Assembly (NCBI RefSeq): GCF_001705235.1
Contig: NZ_MCGV01000001.1
Span: forward strand, 3,662,181-3,726,180
DNA length: 64,000 nucleotides
Reading direction: 5' to 3'
DNA from: Clostridium pasteurianum
Lineage (GTDB): Bacteria > Bacillota > Clostridia > Clostridiales > Clostridiaceae
Part shown: positions 17,907 to 28,300 of the stretch, in pieces
Numbering within the stretch: the stretch's first letter is position 1
Layout: each line of letters begins with the position of its first letter
Notes under the pieces: model-generated
Told to the model about the DNA's origin: nothing
Seen by the model: the letters and a program-made list of their open reading frames with translations, nothing else
Database searches by the model: none
Translations under genes and position numbers: made by a program

Positions 17907-18644
17907 ATGAAGTTATCTGAAATTATTGAAACAATTATAAAGGATGAAGTTAAAAATTCCAAGGATAGTTTTCGTTTTAGAGAGCCTATAGTGGGTTTTG
18001 CCGATGCTAATGATCCTTTATATGATAAATTAGATGAAATTATAGGAACAAAACAAACACATCCGAAAGAAATGCTGCGGGGAGCTCGGACGGTTGTAGT
18101 ATATTTTATTCCTTTTTCACTTGATGTAATCAAAAAAATTCAGGGTAAAAAAGTAATAGTTCAAGAATGGTCAGATAACTATACAGCAGGTAACATTTTA
18201 CTAGCAAGGATAAATGATGTACTTGCAAGAGTGCTTAGAAGTAGAGGGGTTTTTGTGACTACAGAGCATCCGACTAATAATTATGATCCTATTAATTTAA
18301 CTTCAACGTGGGCTCACAAATCATCTGCTGTTATAGCTGGAATTGGAACCTTTGGACTAAATCATTTATTAATAACTAAAAGTGGAACTGCCGGGCGTTT
18401 GAATAGCTTAGTTATAAATACTAAAATTCCACCAACAGTAAGACCCAATACGTCTTACTGTCTGTATTACAAAATGGAGAAATGCAAAGTTTGTATTGCA
18501 AAATGTCCAACAGGAGCGTTATCTATTGATGGTTTTGATAGATTTAGGTGTAATGCATACTTAGATGGCAAGAATATTCATGATCTCCAGCAGGGATGTG
18601 GTATGTGTAGTTCAGGACCTTGTGCTGCAAAGGGTTATGAATGA
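17907..18644 (+). CDS. QueG-like iron-sulfur protein
   Basis: Protein of 245 aa resembling the family of epoxyqueuosine reductase and related corrinoid/Fe-S reductases, but shorter than QueG (about 370). The N-terminal part has VGFADANDPLYDKLDEIIG and TVVVYFIPF; the middle has STWAHKSSAVIAGIGTFG and GTAGRLNSLVINT. The C-terminal ferredoxin-like part has CKVCIAKCPTGAL (C-x2-C-x3-C-P) and a second cluster CGMCSSGPC. It probably carries one or two [4Fe-4S] clusters. Its inclusion in an amino acid operon suggests electron delivery to, or reductive activation of, a partner rather than tRNA modification. AGGAGG precedes the start. Confidence 0.7.
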   Translation: MKLSEIIETIIKDEVKNSKDSFRFREPIVGFADANDPLYDKLDEIIGTKQTHPKEMLRGARTVVVYFIPFSLDVIKKIQGKKVIVQEWSDNYTAGNILLARINDVLARVLRSRGVFVTTEHPTNNYDPINLTSTWAHKSSAVIAGIGTFGLNHLLITKSGTAGRLNSLVINTKIPPTVRPNTSYCLYYKMEKCKVCIAKCPTGALSIDGFDRFRCNAYLDGKNIHDLQQGCGMCSSGPCAAKGYE

Positions 18645-18680
18645 GATTTATGAAAAATTGATTAATATGGAGTGATTCCT

Positions 18681-19451
18681 TTGAGTACTTATACGGATAG
18701 AGAGCACGAAAAAGCTTTAAGTGAAACTATGTACTGGATGAAAAAAGTTCCAGTTACAGTGGAAGAAGAATATAGTTATGGAGAATACCAGTATAGTTTA
18801 AAAGATTATAAAGATGCAGTTATCTGGTATAAAAAGGCGTCTGAGAAAGGATGCATTTCTGCTGCATTTAAACTAGCTTATTGTATGAGGCATAATTTGG
18901 GCATTAAGTCTAATTATGAAGTAGAAGAGCAGCTTTTCAAACAGGTAATAGTACATGATAATGCGGAAGAAAGCGTTGAAGCTACTTACAGGCTTGGAAT
19001 GTGCTATACATATGGATATGGCATAGAAATGAATGAAGAAAAGGGAATTATATATTTTCAAAGAGTGAAGAATGAAAAACCAGAAGCATTTTATGAAATG
19101 GGCTTATTTTATAAAAACGGTAAGGGGAAAAAATCTATAGATAAAAAAAAGGCTGAATACTGTTTTTACAAAGCTTATGACGGTTTTGTTGAGGATGCTA
19201 TTTTCCAGATTTATGACATGTTTGAAGGCGAATTTTCTGAATTCCCATATATAAGAGAAATAAAAGAGGCTTATAGTTTTAAACTTGGACGTTTAATGAG
19301 GGTATCAGAACTAAGACCTTGCAGAGAATATCTGATGCGATTAGCAAATTTTTATAAAAAAGGTTATCCGGGTGACACAGGGGAGAAATTAGAAAAATTT
19401 TATGATTTAGCACAAAAATATTATAAGAAAGCGAGTGAAAGCAATGCTTAA
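18681..19451 (+). CDS. Sel1-like/TPR repeat protein
   Basis: Helical repeat protein of about 256 aa. I read several Sel1 repeats: YKDAVIWYKKASEKGCISAA, YRLGMCYTYGYGIEMNEEKG, and EAFYEMGLFYKNGKGKKSID followed by KAEYCFYKAYDG. Such repeats mediate protein-protein contacts. There is no signal peptide, so it is cytoplasmic. The start is best placed at TTG 18681, 8 bp after GGAG; a GTG at 18672 overlaps that site. The end overlaps the following aminotransferase start by 8 bp, implying translational coupling. It may be a scaffold for enzymes of this operon, which is inference. Confidence 0.75.
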   Translation: MSTYTDREHEKALSETMYWMKKVPVTVEEEYSYGEYQYSLKDYKDAVIWYKKASEKGCISAAFKLAYCMRHNLGIKSNYEVEEQLFKQVIVHDNAEESVEATYRLGMCYTYGYGIEMNEEKGIIYFQRVKNEKPEAFYEMGLFYKNGKGKKSIDKKKAEYCFYKAYDGFVEDAIFQIYDMFEGEFSEFPYIREIKEAYSFKLGRLMRVSELRPCREYLMRLANFYKKGYPGDTGEKLEKFYDLAQKYYKKASESNA

Positions 19452-20805
19452 TGAAGAATTACCAGAGATAATAACTGAAAAGCTGCCAGGACCTAAAGCT
19501 ACAAAAATAATAGAAAGGCGTGAAAAAGCAACGCCAGCAGCAATTAGATGTGTGTATCCATGTGTTATGAAAAAGGCAGCAGGAGCTATAATCGAAGATG
19601 TTGATGGAAATAAATTTTTGGATTGGGTAGGAGGAGTTGGAGTATTAAATATAGGACATACTCATCCAGAAGTAGTGCAGGTAATTAAGGAGCAAAGTGA
19701 AAAATATCTTCATGGAATGTTCAATATAGTAACACATGAGGGATATGTAAAGCTGGCAGAAAAGATGAATGAAATTGTTCCTGTAAATGGTGAAGTTAAG
19801 CAGACAATGTTTGTAAATAGCGGTGCAGAAGCAGATGAAAATGCTGTAAAAATAGCAAAGGCATATACTAAAAGACCGAATATAATTGTATTTTCTGGGG
19901 CTTTTCACGGCAGAACAGTAATGACTATGGCAATGACTTCAAAGAAAGCATATTCCTTTGGTATGGGACCGTTCCCTGATGGAATATGTCGTGCCGAATA
20001 TCCATATCTGTATAGAAAACCAGTTGGTATGACAGATAGTGAAGCTATAGATTATTACATTGCTAGATTAAATAAGGTTTTTGAAGAAAGCTCGCCAGCT
20101 GAATTTGTAGCAGCAATTGTATTAGAGCCGCTGCAAGGAGAGGGCGGATTTATTCCTGCACCCATTGAATGGGTTAAAGCAGTTAGAAAAATCTGTGATG
20201 AAAATGGAATCTTGTTAATTGCAGATGAGGTTCAATCTGGATTTGGGAGAACAGGAAAGATGTTTGCATCAGATTACTGGAAGGAAAATGGCTTTATGCC
20301 TGACATATTAACTTCTGCAAAATCTATTGCGGCTGGAATTCCTTTAAGTGCAGTTACAGCAAGACGTGAAATATTTGATTCTGTTCCGAATGGCGTAATT
20401 GGAGGAACCTTTGGTGGTAATGCCGTTGCTTGTGCGGCAGCTTTAAAGGTAATTCAAATTATGGAAAGAGATAATCTTTGTGAGCGTTCAAGAAAAATTG
20501 GAGAAAAGTGCGTTAAGACATTTAGAGAATGGCAGGATAAATATGAAGTTGTTGGTGATGTACGTGGTTTAGGCGGAATGGTTGGAATTGAGTTTGTAAG
20601 GGACAAGGAATCTAAAGCACCAGATGCCGATTTTGTGTCAAGATTAATACAGGAGGCAGCTCAGAATGGTTTGCTAATTGAAAATGCTGGGACTTATAAT
20701 AATGTAATACGTTTCTTAGCTCCTCTTGTTATGACTGATGAGCAATTAGATATGGGATTAGAAATTTTGGAGAAAAGTATACGCAAATGTATAAGCTTTA
20801 ATTAG
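19444..20805 (+). CDS. Class III PLP aminotransferase (4-aminobutyrate aminotransferase-like)
   Basis: Protein of about 453 aa of the GabT/ornithine-type aminotransferases. Landmarks are WVGGVGVLNIGHTHPEVV, the PLP site FVNSGAEADENA, the motif FSGAFHGRT, the cofactor Asp in LLIADEVQSGFGRTG, and the Schiff-base lysine in LTSAKSIAAGIPLSA. It removes an omega-amino group from a diamine or omega-amino acid, or acts on related alpha-amino acids. The ATG at 19444 is favoured over a GTG 9 bp upstream. It is the last gene of the first MerR-controlled operon; a hairpin follows. Confidence 0.85.
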   Translation: MLNEELPEIITEKLPGPKATKIIERREKATPAAIRCVYPCVMKKAAGAIIEDVDGNKFLDWVGGVGVLNIGHTHPEVVQVIKEQSEKYLHGMFNIVTHEGYVKLAEKMNEIVPVNGEVKQTMFVNSGAEADENAVKIAKAYTKRPNIIVFSGAFHGRTVMTMAMTSKKAYSFGMGPFPDGICRAEYPYLYRKPVGMTDSEAIDYYIARLNKVFEESSPAEFVAAIVLEPLQGEGGFIPAPIEWVKAVRKICDENGILLIADEVQSGFGRTGKMFASDYWKENGFMPDILTSAKSIAAGIPLSAVTARREIFDSVPNGVIGGTFGGNAVACAAALKVIQIMERDNLCERSRKIGEKCVKTFREWQDKYEVVGDVRGLGGMVGIEFVRDKESKAPDADFVSRLIQEAAQNGLLIENAGTYNNVIRFLAPLVMTDEQLDMGLEILEKSIRKCISFN

Positions 20806-20834
20806 AGATTCAATAATTAAAATGTATTATAACG

Positions 20835-20894
20835 AATTGGGCTCTATAGGATAGATACTATAAATGTGGGGTATTGATCTTATGGGGCTCAATT
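20835..20894 (+). terminator. Imperfect long hairpin after the first operon
   Basis: AATTGGGCTCTATAGGATAG (20835 on) pairs imperfectly with the reverse complement ending TTATGGGGCTCAATTT (20894), with inner GATAC/GTATT. It lies 30 bp after the aminotransferase stop. The rest of the 343-bp gap holds only the MerR-type promoter at 21030. Confidence 0.55.
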
Positions 20895-21029
20895 TGCATT
20901 TATATGTATTCAATGTATGTATATTGTAAATAATGACGGCAATTTACAACAAACAATCATTAATATGCTAAATAAAATGATATATACATAAAAACAACAA
21001 TATTTTTTTAACAAATTAATAAAAAACTG

Positions 21030-21060
21030 TTGACTCTATAACAGTAACAGAGTTTATTAT
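21030..21060 (+). promoter_or_regulatory. MerR-type promoter with 19-bp spacer (second operon)
   Basis: TTGACT (21030-21035), 19-bp spacer, TATTAT (21055-21060). The spacer dyad is ACTCTATAA-CAG-TAACAGAGT, with seven of nine arm positions matching. The sequence TTGACTCTATAA is identical to the start of the promoter at 16538. Confidence 0.82.
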
Positions 21061-21148
21061 ATAAGCAAGCAAAAGATGAAATTAATAATACTTTAATAAA
21101 AAAATAATAATAAAATTATCAAATTAAAAAAGCGAGGAGTGTTACTAA

Positions 21149-21958
21149 ATGAGAAAGAAGTTATCTATTTTATCTCTTATTCTTATCTTTGTATTAATGT
21201 TTTCAGCATGTGGAAAGAGCAAAGAAAAATCCACTGCAGACAATTCTAAAGAAACTTTAAAGGTACTAACCTATGCTAATTGGAATCCATTTGAGTATTT
21301 GAACAAAGGAAAAATTGTTGGTTTCGATATTGACATAATTAAGGCAATAGCAGAAAAAGAAGGTTATAACTATGAAATTAAAAATGTCAGTTGGAATGAA
21401 ATGTTTACTCAATTAAAGAATAATGGCGCAGATTTGGGGATTTCAGGTATTACAATAACTGATGCAAGAAAACAAACTTATGATTTTTCAGATCCATACT
21501 TTGTATCTAGACAAAGCATTGTAGTAAAAGATGGAAGCCAAATTAAATCTGGAACTGATTTAACATTAGGCAAACAAATAGCAGTTCAAAGTGGTTCTAC
21601 TGGGCAAGATGCTGTAGAAAAAATTCTTGGACAAAATAATAGCAAGATAAAAAAAGTACAGAATGGACTTACATATATGGAACTTATGCATGGTGATGCT
21701 GATGCTGTAGTAGGTGATGATACAAGTAATAAAGAATTTCTATTTAATAATCCTAAAAGTGGACTAAAGGTTATTGAAGATAAAAAAGCATTTTCACCTG
21801 AATACTTCGGCATAATGTATCCTAAGAAAAGCAAATTAAGAACAGAATTTAATAAAGCTCTCGGTAAGTTATATGACGATGGAACGTTTACAAAAATATA
21901 TAAGAAATGGTTTAAGGTAGCACCAGATATTAAGGAATTAAAAGCACAACTAAAATAA
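21149..21958 (+). CDS. Amino acid ABC transporter substrate-binding lipoprotein
   Basis: Protein of 269 aa. The signal peptide ends in the lipobox FSACG, so it is anchored outside the membrane. The rest is a bacterial solute-binding protein family 3 domain: NWNPFEYLNKGKIVGFDIDI, DLGISGITITDARKQTYDFS and the closing KIYKKWF. It captures a polar or charged amino acid; the residues do not let me say which one. It is first in the second MerR-controlled operon and is followed by its permease after 131 bp containing a stem-loop. AGGAG lies 8 bp before the ATG. Confidence 0.88.
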   Translation: MRKKLSILSLILIFVLMFSACGKSKEKSTADNSKETLKVLTYANWNPFEYLNKGKIVGFDIDIIKAIAEKEGYNYEIKNVSWNEMFTQLKNNGADLGISGITITDARKQTYDFSDPYFVSRQSIVVKDGSQIKSGTDLTLGKQIAVQSGSTGQDAVEKILGQNNSKIKKVQNGLTYMELMHGDADAVVGDDTSNKEFLFNNPKSGLKVIEDKKAFSPEYFGIMYPKKSKLRTEFNKALGKLYDDGTFTKIYKKWFKVAPDIKELKAQLK

Positions 21959-21977
21959 AGTGTGCATGAAAATGCTT

Positions 21978-22064
21978 AAATTGCATAACTTGCCATGTGG
22001 AATTTTAAAAGAAATTTAATTTATAAATTAGCTTTTATAAATCTTCATATGTGTTATGCAATTT
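21978..22064 (+). other. Intra-operon stem-loop
   Basis: AAATTGCATAAC (21978-21989) and GTTATGCAATTT (22053-22064) form a perfect 12-bp stem around a 63-nt loop that can itself fold (AATTTAATTTATAAATT). It sits between the binding-protein and permease genes. Such hairpins commonly stabilise the upstream transcript or reduce readthrough, giving more binding protein than permease. Confidence 0.6.
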
Positions 22065-22089
22065 TTAGCTTTAGTAAGGAGGAATTTAA

Positions 22090-22746
22090 TTGGATTTTCG
22101 TTTTGATATTATAGCTGAGTATTCACAGTATTTCCTGAGAGGAACACTCATTACTATAGGACTATCTTTAGCAGCGGTTTTGCTTGGAACAGTAATTGGT
22201 TTAATTGTAGGAATTGGTAAAATGATGAAAAACAAGTTGGTGGCACGTATATTTGCTTGTTATGTTGGTTTTTTTAGAGGAACACCATTACTAGTTCAAA
22301 TATTAATTGTACATTTTGGAGTTATTCCGGCAATTTTAGGAAAGGCTAATGGAGTAGTTGCTGCAATAGTTGCACTTTCATTAAATGCTTCAGCATATAT
22401 TGCAGAAACATTTAGGGCAGGTATTCAGTCTATTGATATGGGACAAACGGAAGCTTCACGTTCCTTAGGAATGACACAATTTAAAGCTATGAGATATGTT
22501 ATTTTACCACAAGCTTTTAAGAGAATGCTGCCTCCACTTGGAAATGAATTTATTAGTCTTATAAAAGATTCTTCATTAGCATCTACTATAGCAACACCTG
22601 AACTTATGTATTGGGCGCAGGCTATGAATGCTCAGTATTATCGTGTGTGGGAGCCATATTTGACATCAGCACTTATATATCTTATATTAACTCTTTCAAT
22701 GGGACATGTAGTTGGATATATGGAAAGGAGGATGGACACAAAATGA
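22090..22746 (+). CDS. Amino acid ABC transporter permease
   Basis: Membrane protein of 218 aa of the HisM/GlnP type with about five transmembrane helices. The N-terminal gatekeeper is [29 protein letters not shown] is typical of polar amino acid permeases, and the EAA loop reads [20 protein letters not shown]. The start is TTG at 22090, 6 bp after AGGAGG. Its stop overlaps the start of the ATPase gene (ATGA). One permease gene is present, so the channel is probably a homodimer. Confidence 0.9.
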   Translation: MDFRFDIIAEYSQYFLRGTLITIGLSLAAVLLGTVIGLIVGIGKMMKNKLVARIFACYVGFFRGTPLLVQILIVHFGVIPAILGKANGVVAAIVALSLNASAYIAETFRAGIQSIDMGQTEASRSLGMTQFKAMRYVILPQAFKRMLPPLGNEFISLIKDSSLASTIATPELMYWAQAMNAQYYRVWEPYLTSALIYLILTLSMGHVVGYMERRMDTK

Positions 22747-23465
22747 TAAAAATTAGCCATTTAAAAAAATCGTTTGGTAATAATGACGTTTTAAAAGATA
22801 TAAATATAGAAATAAATAAACAGGAAGTTGTTGTATTTATTGGTCCATCGGGAGCTGGAAAATCGACACTCTTAAGGTGCATTAATCGTTTGGAAAGCAT
22901 AACAGATGGGAGTGTTTGTATTGAAAATATTGATATAACAGATAAAAAAACAGACATAAATAAAGTAAGAGAAGAAGTCGGAATGGTATTCCAGCACTTT
23001 AATCTTTTTCCACATTTAACTGTCATGCAAAATATTATACTGGCACCAATGAAGGTAAAAAAGATAAGTGAGGATGCAGCAAAAGAAACGGCATTAAAAT
23101 TGCTTAATAAAGTGGGGCTAGAAGAAAAGGCAGATGCTTATCCAGATTCATTATCAGGTGGACAAAAACAGCGTATAGCTATCGCAAGAGCACTGGCTAT
23201 GGAACCTAAGATTATGCTTTTTGATGAGCCTACGTCAGCACTTGATCCTGAAATGGTTGGAGAAGTTTTAGATGTTATGAAACAATTAGCAAAGGATGGA
23301 ATGACCATGGTTGTTGTTACACACGAGATGGGATTTGCACGTGAAGTAGGCGATAAAGTTGTATTTATGGATGGTGGATATATTGTCGAAGAAAATATGC
23401 CTAGTGAATTATTTGATCATCCTACTAAAGATAGAACTAAAGCTTTTTTAAGTAAAGTACTATAA
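22743..23465 (+). CDS. Amino acid ABC transporter ATP-binding protein
   Basis: Protein of 240 aa of the GlnQ/HisP family. Walker A is GPSGAGKST, the Q-loop lies in [13 protein letters not shown], the signature is [15 protein letters not shown], Walker B is [14 protein letters not shown], and the H-loop is VTHEMGFA. It powers import through the preceding permease. The start at 22743 overlaps the permease stop by 4 bp. A longer open frame upstream of this ATG lies entirely within the permease gene and is not part of the protein. Confidence 0.93.
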   Translation: MIKISHLKKSFGNNDVLKDINIEINKQEVVVFIGPSGAGKSTLLRCINRLESITDGSVCIENIDITDKKTDINKVREEVGMVFQHFNLFPHLTVMQNIILAPMKVKKISEDAAKETALKLLNKVGLEEKADAYPDSLSGGQKQRIAIARALAMEPKIMLFDEPTSALDPEMVGEVLDVMKQLAKDGMTMVVVTHEMGFAREVGDKVVFMDGGYIVEENMPSELFDHPTKDRTKAFLSKVL

Positions 23466-23489
23466 ATTCATTTGAAAGGGAGATAAATT

Positions 23490-24683
23490 ATGTTTAAAGA
23501 AACGGATAAAGAATTTTCGTTTGAGACAGAACTATTAGAAAAGGGAGCATACATAAATAGCTTGGCAAGTAATCCTGAAACAGCTCCTATTTATTTAACT
23601 ACTGCTTTTAATGTAGAAGATCTTGACGACCTGCAAGCAAGGTATGATGTAAAAGGATTTTGCTATAATAGAAATAGAAATCCTAATAGAAGTGCTCTAA
23701 TTGAACTTGTGACATATTTAGAAAAAGGAGAGAATTCAATTATTTGTAGTTCGGGTATGGCTGCAATATCTACAGCAGTTTTATCAATTGTAGAGCAGGG
23801 AGATCATATTCTTTCGGATAAAACGCTTTATGGAGAAACAATTGATATATTTAGTAAAGTTTTATCTAAGTACGGAGTAGAGGTTACATATGTTGATTTC
23901 ACAAATTTAGATGAGGTAAGGGGAGCCGTTAAAAAAAATACAAAGATATTTTACACAGAAACAGTGTCAAATCCTATGATTTCAGTTGTAGATATTGATA
24001 AGGTTGCAGATATTGCTCATTTAAATAATGCTTTTTTAATTGTTGATAATACTTTTATGACGTCAGTTGCATTTAGACCAATAGAACATGGTGCGGATAT
24101 TACAGTAAATAGTTTGACAAAGTTTGCAAATGGACATAGTGATGCTGTATGTGGATCTATTACAGGTAGTGCGTCTTTAATTGAAAAAGCATATAATCTT
24201 CAGGTATTATTAGGAACTACAGCAGATGCGTTTACTTCTTGGCTTGTACAAAGGGGCATGCGTACAATGGAGCTTCGTGTTGAAAAACAAATGGCTAATG
24301 CTGAAAAACTTGCAAAAGCTCTAGATGAGAATCCTTATGTATTAAAAGTAAATCATCCAAGCCTAAAGAGCCATCCACAGCATGAATTAGCAAGTAAATT
24401 ATTTGATAATAAGTATGGTGGTATGATAAGCTTTGTGGTTCCAGATGATAAAGAAAAAATGAATAAGTTTATGCGCAGGTTAAATATTGCCCACTATGCT
24501 ATGACTTTAGGTGGATATAGAACTACACTTTCGCATCCTGTTATGTCATCACATTACGATGTACCAGAAGAAGAAAGATTAAAAATTGGTATTACGTATG
24601 GACTTTTAAGAGTGTCTGTAGGTATTGAAAATCCTAATGATTTGGTATATGATTTTATGCAAGCATTAGAAGCTTTTGCATAG
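23490..24683 (+). CDS. Second Cys/Met-metabolism PLP enzyme
   Basis: Protein of 397 aa, colinear with and clearly paralogous to the enzyme at 16674-17873 (for example YLTTAFNVEDLDDLQARYD against FLTTAFTMGDLQNVQETYD). Landmarks are SSGMAAISTAV, FLIVDNTFMTSV and the Schiff-base lysine in VNSLTKFANGHSDAVCG. It should act on a sulfur amino acid or related substrate by beta- or gamma-elimination. Such eliminations release reactive enamines, which fits RidA as the next gene. AAGGGAG precedes the start. Confidence 0.88.
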   Translation: MFKETDKEFSFETELLEKGAYINSLASNPETAPIYLTTAFNVEDLDDLQARYDVKGFCYNRNRNPNRSALIELVTYLEKGENSIICSSGMAAISTAVLSIVEQGDHILSDKTLYGETIDIFSKVLSKYGVEVTYVDFTNLDEVRGAVKKNTKIFYTETVSNPMISVVDIDKVADIAHLNNAFLIVDNTFMTSVAFRPIEHGADITVNSLTKFANGHSDAVCGSITGSASLIEKAYNLQVLLGTTADAFTSWLVQRGMRTMELRVEKQMANAEKLAKALDENPYVLKVNHPSLKSHPQHELASKLFDNKYGGMISFVVPDDKEKMNKFMRRLNIAHYAMTLGGYRTTLSHPVMSSHYDVPEEERLKIGITYGLLRVSVGIENPNDLVYDFMQALEAFA

Positions 24684-24728
24684 TAATATTATAAATTTTC
24701 AAAATTAGATTATAGGAGGTTTTAATTT

Positions 24729-25109
24729 ATGGAGAAAAAAATAGTAAGTACAAAAAATGCGCCTGGAGCAGTAGGACCTTATTCCCAGGCTGTCAAAGCT
24801 GGAAATCTAGTATTTGTATCAGGGCAAATTTCATTAGATCCATTAACTGGAGAATTGATTAAAGATGATATAGGGAAAGCAGCTGAAAGATCATTGGAAA
24901 ATGTAAAGGCTATTCTTGAGGCTGCGGGTACATCACTTGACAATGTTGTTAAAACAACTGTATTTGTAAAAGATATGAATGACTTTGCTGCTGTCAATGA
25001 AGTTTATGCAAAATATTTTAAGAAAGATATGCCTGCAAGGTCATGCGTAGAAGTAAAATTACCTAAAGATGCTTTAGTTGAAATAGAAGTAATAGCATTA
25101 GCAGATTAA
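24729..25109 (+). CDS. ridA: RidA-family enamine/imine deaminase
   Basis: Protein of 126 aa of the YjgF/YER057c/UK114 family. Landmarks are [44 protein letters not shown], the conserved active-site Arg in PARSCVEV, and the C-terminal VEIEVIAL. RidA hydrolyses 2-aminoacrylate and similar enamines to keto acids and ammonia and works as a trimer. As the last gene after a PLP lyase it probably clears that enzyme's product. AGGAGG lies 8 bp before the ATG. Confidence 0.93.
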   Translation: MEKKIVSTKNAPGAVGPYSQAVKAGNLVFVSGQISLDPLTGELIKDDIGKAAERSLENVKAILEAAGTSLDNVVKTTVFVKDMNDFAAVNEVYAKYFKKDMPARSCVEVKLPKDALVEIEVIALAD

Positions 25110-25277
25110 TTAAATATAGAACAAAGTGTATCCTGTAGAATTGGTAGATGGAAAGTAAATCTTGTGCCAGTATACGGGGTATTTTTATTATGCATTAAAA
25201 TAGTAGTTACATTTTGAATTTGAAATAATTTATAAAATGATAAAATTGCCTAAAAATTATGGGCTTTTAAAAGATAA

Positions 25278-25312
25278 AAAAGATACTCAAGTTTTAACCC
25301 CGAGTATCTTTT
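25278..25312. terminator. Bidirectional terminator
   Basis: AAAAGATACTC (25278-25288) and GAGTATCTTTT (25302-25312) form an 11-bp stem with a T run on each strand. It lies between the convergent ends of the RidA operon and the MMPL gene, directly at the MMPL stop. Confidence 0.85.
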
Positions 25313-25316
25313 TTTA

Positions 25317-28300
25317 TTATGCGCTAATAGTCTCTTTATCTGAAGTATCTTTTTTGTTATTAGAAACAAGATTTTTTATGGAAGATGGCAAAGCAATAAG
25401 TGCAGGTAAAAACATCGGCAATAGCAAAATTGAAAGAGCTATTAATCCAGCAACTACGGCTATGGCAAGTTGTGTTAAAAGTTTAACTCCTGCTGGAACC
25501 ATTGTTACGAAAGTACCTCCAAGTATTAAAGCAGCGGACATAATAACTGTACCTATGTGTTTTGAAGATTCAACTATGGCTTCTTTAGCATCAATACCTT
25601 TATATTCCTTGAATTTAGTCATTAAGAATATACTATAGTCAACTCCTAATGCCACAATCATCATAAAAGAGAAAAATGGTACATTCCATGATACTCCATC
25701 TAATTTAAAAATATTAGATACTATAAAGTTTAAGACGAATGATGATATATAGTAAGCTGCCATTAATGATACAGATATATAAAATGAAATTAATGGAGAT
25801 CTTATTACTAATAAAAGTATTACAAATACACTAGCTAAAACAATTAGTCTCATTGTATTTAAGTCTCCTGAAGCTGTTTTATTTAAATCATAATCAGAAG
25901 CACTTGTTCCTGATGTTCCAAACTTGGCATTTTTAAGCACAGTTCCTTTAAGTGCACCTGGAATTGTGTTATTAATTTCATTTGCTGTATTCATGGCTTT
26001 TTCTGAATATGGATCACAGTATAAAACAACCGTAAGTTTAGTCGTTTTTTTATCTTTGCTCATGTACATGTCAAAAGCTTGTTTCATAGAAGCGTTACTA
26101 AAGGTTTCCTGTGGTGCAAAAAAGTCTTTTGAACCGCTCAGCTGATACATGTACCCATTTACTTGTGTAAGTCCATTTGAAACTGCGGATAATCCATTGC
26201 TACCCTCATTTAAAGCATCTTTTAATTTAGGCACACTGGAACTAAGTGTATTTAATTTACTATTAAGCTCAATTTGACCGGCTTTAACTTGACCTAAACC
26301 AGAATTAAGTTTAGCCATGTTTTGGATTACAGTAGTTTGACCGGCGGCTCCCTGCTTAAGTCCATTTGATAGGGCAGAGGAAGCAGATTCAAGTTGAGTG
26401 AGTCCATCAACTAGTTTATTTTCAGAAGCATTTATTTGATTTAAGTTTGTTGTGGCTTCTCCAAGTTTAGAAGTAAGAGTATCGTAATTTCCCTTAAAGG
26501 TACTAAGTCCGGCATTTAAACCGGTAAAGCCATTATTTATATTATTGTAGTAAAGTTCAGCACCGCTAAATCTAGGATCATTTGAAAAATTATATTGTTT
26601 TGATAAAGCTAAAATATAATCGTTCATAGTTTTTGTTGCACTTTGAAGGTTACTTACACTAGAAGATATTGAGTCATAAGCACCTCCAAGTTTTTGATAT
26701 CCACCTTGAATTTGTCCCAAACCATCTGACAGTTCTTTAGTGTAAGTTGTTATCTGTGCCATACCATTTTTAGCTTCAGCTAAGCCGGAGTTTATTTTAG
26801 CAGCACCATCGGCTCCACTTTGAATACCGGTATTTATTTGATTAAGACCATCAGTTACAGCATTTAGTCCATTTTGAACTTGACCTGTTCCAGCAACTAA
26901 GGCATCTGTTTTTGATAAATCTTTTAAATTAACAGAATTTAGGCTGGTGTTTATTTGACCTAGTCCGTTATTTATAGTGTCCACACCATTTTTCGATTTT
27001 GAAATTCCGTCAGCAGCAGTTTCTGATTGATTGCCTATATAAAGTGAGTCGATAGGGTCAGCTAGTGGCTCTGTAATGCTGGATACACTTTTAACATTTT
27101 TTATGCCTTTCAATTTTTTGGTTAAATTATCAATAGCCGCTAGAGAAGCATTGTTATCCATAGGTTTGTCATTTTCTAAGACAATTGTTGTAGTAAGTGC
27201 CTCACCTTTTCCAAAGTTTTTAGTAATGAGATTAAATCCTTTTACTGACTCTACAGAACCTGGAAGTTCATTTACTGTATCAAAGGAAAACTTTTCTGTA
27301 TTAAAGCAAATTATTGGAATTAATATAAGTATTATTATAGATGAAACTAAAATAGGTTTTTTTACTGAAAATGCAGATCCTTTAGCCCAAAGTTTGTTTT
27401 CACCATGACTGGTAATTTTCTTAGATGGCCAAAAAAGTTTTGTTCCAAGAAATTTCATAGTAATTGGTGTAAGTGTAAGTATTTCAAGTAGTAGAATTAC
27501 AACTGCAATAGCAACACAATTTGCTGAACGATATAAGCCAAATTTTGCTAGAGTTAAACTTAAAAAGGCTACAAATACAGTGAGGATACTAAAGGCTATG
27601 GTTTTTCCTGCTGTCTTATACGTGGTTACAATTGCTTCATCTATAGAAGAACTGTGGGACATTTCTTCTTTAAATCTATTAAATAAAAGTATATTGTAAT
27701 CTGTACCAATTCCAAAAAGTATAAGTACAAGCACTATTTGCGTGAGTGAAGAAATGGGGTAATCAAATCTATAAACAAGTTGACCTACTATTGCATATGA
27801 AATCAAATATGATATTCCAACTGCTGATAAAGATATAAGTGGTGTTATTACAGATCTAAATAGAATTATTAGAACTATTAAGATAAAAATTATAGTCAAA
27901 AGTGCACTTTTATCAACACCAGCAGAAATTGTTCTCATATAGTCATCACTTATAAAATCTGTTCCTGTTAGATAATGAGTTGTTTTTACATTTTTTAGTT
28001 TAGCGTTAATTTCATCTTTAATATCTTTTACTTCCCTGCCTTTTTTATTAAGCTTAAAAGTAACCATTAAAGTTTTTTTATCCTTGGATATAAGCTTTGA
28101 CTTGACAGATGGGGTATTAAAGGGATCAATTAAGTTGCTTATTCCAAGTGAACTTTTATTACTTTTTATTTTATTTATTCCGGACTCTATATTGTCCATG
28201 TTACTGGAACTTAGTTTGCTGTTACTGTTAAATACTATTATGTCTGTATTTCCACCAGTTTTATCCATTTTTTTTACCATATTATCAGCTTTAACAGATT

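Noticed and set aside
22611-22742. Longer N-terminus for the ABC ATPase
   Set aside because: The extension lies in the permease gene in another frame and does not resemble any ABC protein; ATG 22743 overlaps the permease stop in the usual way.
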